A stretch of DNA of 64,000 nt from Nocardioides mesophilus (GTDB taxonomy: Bacteria > Actinomycetota > Actinomycetes > Propionibacteriales > Nocardioidaceae). Location: positions 62,001-126,000 of the forward strand of contig NZ_CP060713.1 of assembly GCF_014395785.1 (NCBI RefSeq), written 5' to 3'. The notes under the pieces were generated by a model. That model made no database searches. It was not told the origin of the DNA and worked only from the letters and a program-made list of their open reading frames with translations. The position numbers and the translations under genes were made by a program. Within the stretch, counting starts at the first letter, position 1, and every line of letters starts with the position of its first letter. This document shows, in pieces, positions 62,276-64,000 of the stretch.

Positions 62276-64000
62276 CTTCCCTTTCTGGGCCTGTCCGGCC
62301 GTGCGCCCAGGCTCGACCCTTCCTGCTCCAGCAGCCTGCCACGGAGACGCCGGGCGAGCATGAGTCCAAAGACCCCCAGCACCCAGACCAGGACACCCGC
62401 ATCGATGATCAGCACGAACGACCGCCAGCCGGGCGGCGGGGTGGCCGCTGCCGCGGCGTCCAGGTCCACCAGGCGCAGCCCGGGCCCGTCGTGCACGACC
62501 CGGCCGATGCCGTCCGGGAGCCACGTCGGGCCGGGTGTGCCCTTCTCGACCAGCACCCAGCCGACGCCCTCGCGGGCCAGCGTCGAGGCGACGGAGCGGC
62601 GGTCCCGCAACGAGCGCCCGACCCGTGCGGCCACCGGGTCCTCCCCCGGGAGGGACCGGTCGGGACCGAGCCGGAGTACGTCGTTGGTCAGCACGTCGCC
62701 GACGAAGAACCGCGGCGCCGGGTCGAGCACGGCGCGGGAACGGTTCCAGGTGTAGCGGCGGTAGATCTCGAAGGGCAGCACCACCACGCCCTCGTCCGGT
62801 CGGACGCGCGTGGCCATCACCTCGGCGACGACATCCCACTCGGAGGGGTACTCCACCGGCTGCAGCCGACCGAGCTGTCCCCAGGCCAGACCCGGGAGGA
62901 CCGCGACCGGAAGCACGACCAGCGCGGCCAGCAGTGCCGGGACCCCGGTGCGCCGGCCGTGGAGGTCCTGCACCCGGGCGACCAGCGCCGCCAACCCGGC
63001 GGCCGCCAGCAGGGCCAGGAGCGCCACCCACTTCTGCGAGTCCCGGAGCAGGCCGCCGCCGGGCACGTGCACGATCCACCACTCGAACACCGGTCGAGCG
63101 GCGGCGGTGGCCGGCAGCCACGCCAGCGCCAGCCCGAGACCCGCGGCCAGCGCGAGCGCGGTCATCGCCGGGTCGCCGTGGCGCACCGCCCGCCCGGCCC
63201 CGAGCAGCCCGGCGAGCACCAGCAGCAGGGCGAGCACGGCCAGCAGCAACGCCCCGCGCTCCGGCGGGACGATCGCGACCTTCCAGATCCCACCGAGCGA
63301 CGCCAGGCTGCCCAGGGTGCCCAGACCGGTGTCCGGCCGGGCCGCGAAGGCCGTGACCCCGGAGGGGTCCTCGGGGCGGGTGGAGGCCAGCACCCCCGGC
63401 AGCAGCCAGGGGAGGTTCAGCGCAACGACGCAGCCGAGCGTCAGGGCGGTGACCCGGAGCCGGTCCCGGCGCGCCAAGACCACCACCGCCACCGCCACCA
63501 GGCCGGCGAGCACGCCGCCGGTCGGGCTCGTCGCCGCGGCCACCGCGACGCAGACCACCAGCGCCGGCAGCGAGCGCGGCTGCCGGTCCCGCACCCGCTC
63601 GGCGGCGGCCACCACCCAGGGAAGGGCCGCGTAGCCGCAGAGCAGCGCCCAGTGGCCGATGGCCAGCCGCTCGTACACATAGGGGTTCCACACGAACAGC
63701 GCAGCCGCCGCGCACTGCGCCGTACGCCCGTGCCGGCGCACCAGCCGGGCCATGCCCCAGCCCCCGCCGCTGAGCAGACCGAGCAGGACGAGCTTCTGGA
63801 GCAGGTCGCCGGGAACCAGCTGCGTCAGCACGGACACGACCGCGTCGCCCGGCACCGCACGCGGCACCGATCCGTCCACCCCCAACCAGCGGTCCTTCCA
63901 CGGCTGCTCCGGGACGAAGACCATGTCCCCGACGAGGGCGAACCCGCGGTGCAGCAGCAGCGGGCCGCACACCACCGCCCCGAGGAGCAGGCACCAGCCG
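62272..64000 (-). CDS. large multi-spanning membrane protein, partial (GT-C/AftD-like?)
   Basis: The 3' 576 codons of a gene that runs off the right edge. The first part has some 12 hydrophobic segments with short loops; WNPYVYERLAIGHWALLCGY and PGGGLLRDSQKWVALLALLA are typical of polytopic transferase-type proteins. The last part (about the final 150 residues) is a soluble extracytoplasmic region followed by one helix and a basic tail. Gene order with DUF2613 recalls AftD-type arabinofuranosyltransferases of mycobacteria, but I see no diagnostic motif. The first in-window GTG (63975) is probably not the real start. Confidence 0.7.
   Translation of the reverse strand, partial: GWCLLLGAVVCGPLLLHRGFALVGDMVFVPEQPWKDRWLGVDGSVPRAVPGDAVVSVLTQLVPGDLLQKLVLLGLLSGGGWGMARLVRRHGRTAQCAAAALFVWNPYVYERLAIGHWALLCGYAALPWVVAAAERVRDRQPRSLPALVVCVAVAAATSPTGGVLAGLVAVAVVVLARRDRLRVTALTLGCVVALNLPWLLPGVLASTRPEDPSGVTAFAARPDTGLGTLGSLASLGGIWKVAIVPPERGALLLAVLALLLVLAGLLGAGRAVRHGDPAMTALALAAGLGLALAWLPATAAARPVFEWWIVHVPGGGLLRDSQKWVALLALLAAAGLAALVARVQDLHGRRTGVPALLAALVVLPVAVLPGLAWGQLGRLQPVEYPSEWDVVAEVMATRVRPDEGVVVLPFEIYRRYTWNRSRAVLDPAPRFFVGDVLTNDVLRLGPDRSLPGEDPVAARVGRSLRDRRSVASTLAREGVGWVLVEKGTPGPTWLPDGIGRVVHDGPGLRLVDLDAAAAATPPPGWRSFVLIIDAGVLVWVLGVFGLMLARRLRGRLLEQEGSSLGARPDRPRKGR

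Overview
The window is high-GC DNA from an actinomycete, most likely Nocardioidaceae (Nocardioides-like). The evidence is the strong GC bias at third codon positions, frequent GTG starts, 1-4 base overlaps between co-directional genes, and actinobacterial marker families: DUF4192, DUF456, DUF3068, DUF2613, a DUF7455-like zinc ribbon, an LprG-type lipoprotein with its MFS partner, and paired group 1 and group 2 sigma factors. No rRNA, tRNA or CRISPR array was recognised. The taxonomic placement is inference.

Region 1 (1-20.9 kb): a two-domain SDR/acyl reductase; a minus-strand run of MFS transporter, DUF5998-like protein, phosphodiesterase, thymidine kinase and sulfurtransferase; a GAF-PP2C / STAS / HATPase partner-switching module; a large GNAT-acyl-CoA ligase fusion; topoisomerase IV subunit A; an LprG-like lipoprotein followed by its MFS partner, which is frameshifted in this sequence; a sucrase/ferredoxin-like protein; a beta-carbonic anhydrase; a DUF222/HNH protein; and the 3' remnant of a TetR regulator.

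Region 2 (20.9-37.8 kb) is core genome: topoisomerase IV subunit B, small conserved proteins, the principal sigma factor SigA, a HhH-GPD repair protein, a GNAT remnant, a universal stress protein, a GCS2 ligase, DUF4192, DNA polymerase IV with a long C-terminal extension, oligopeptidase B, a SigB-like sigma factor and dephospho-CoA kinase. A tandem 31-bp repeat and two facing DnaA-box-like sites lie between dinB and the peptidase.

Region 3 (37.9-50.6 kb) is the most coherent pathway: a co-directional peptidoglycan/amino-sugar recycling cluster. In transcription order it encodes a secreted GHL10 (DigH-like) glycosidase, a GntR/HutC regulator, a binding protein, two permeases, NagZ, a kinase-MurQ fusion, AnmK, NagA and a SIS-domain sugar isomerase. 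Almost all junctions overlap by 1-4 bases. Two candidate operators sharing CTAGACC precede the glycosidase and the binding-protein gene. Read together, the genes would import GlcNAc/(anhydro)MurNAc sugars through an ABC permease, hydrolyse, phosphorylate, remove the lactyl ether, deacetylate and deaminate them to fructose-6-phosphate. The block lies between rpsA and coaE, which are close neighbours in many actinobacteria, so it looks like an insertion.

Region 4 (50.7-64.0 kb): a GlxA-type regulator divergent from a 55-residue membrane protein, rpsA, a phosphotransferase, a methyltransferase, and an envelope group. The envelope group contains an 873-residue surface protein with XXXLXXG repeats, a small membrane protein, DUF3068, a methyltransferase, a GT4 glycosyltransferase, a DUF2613 mini-protein, and a large multi-spanning membrane protein cut by the window edge.
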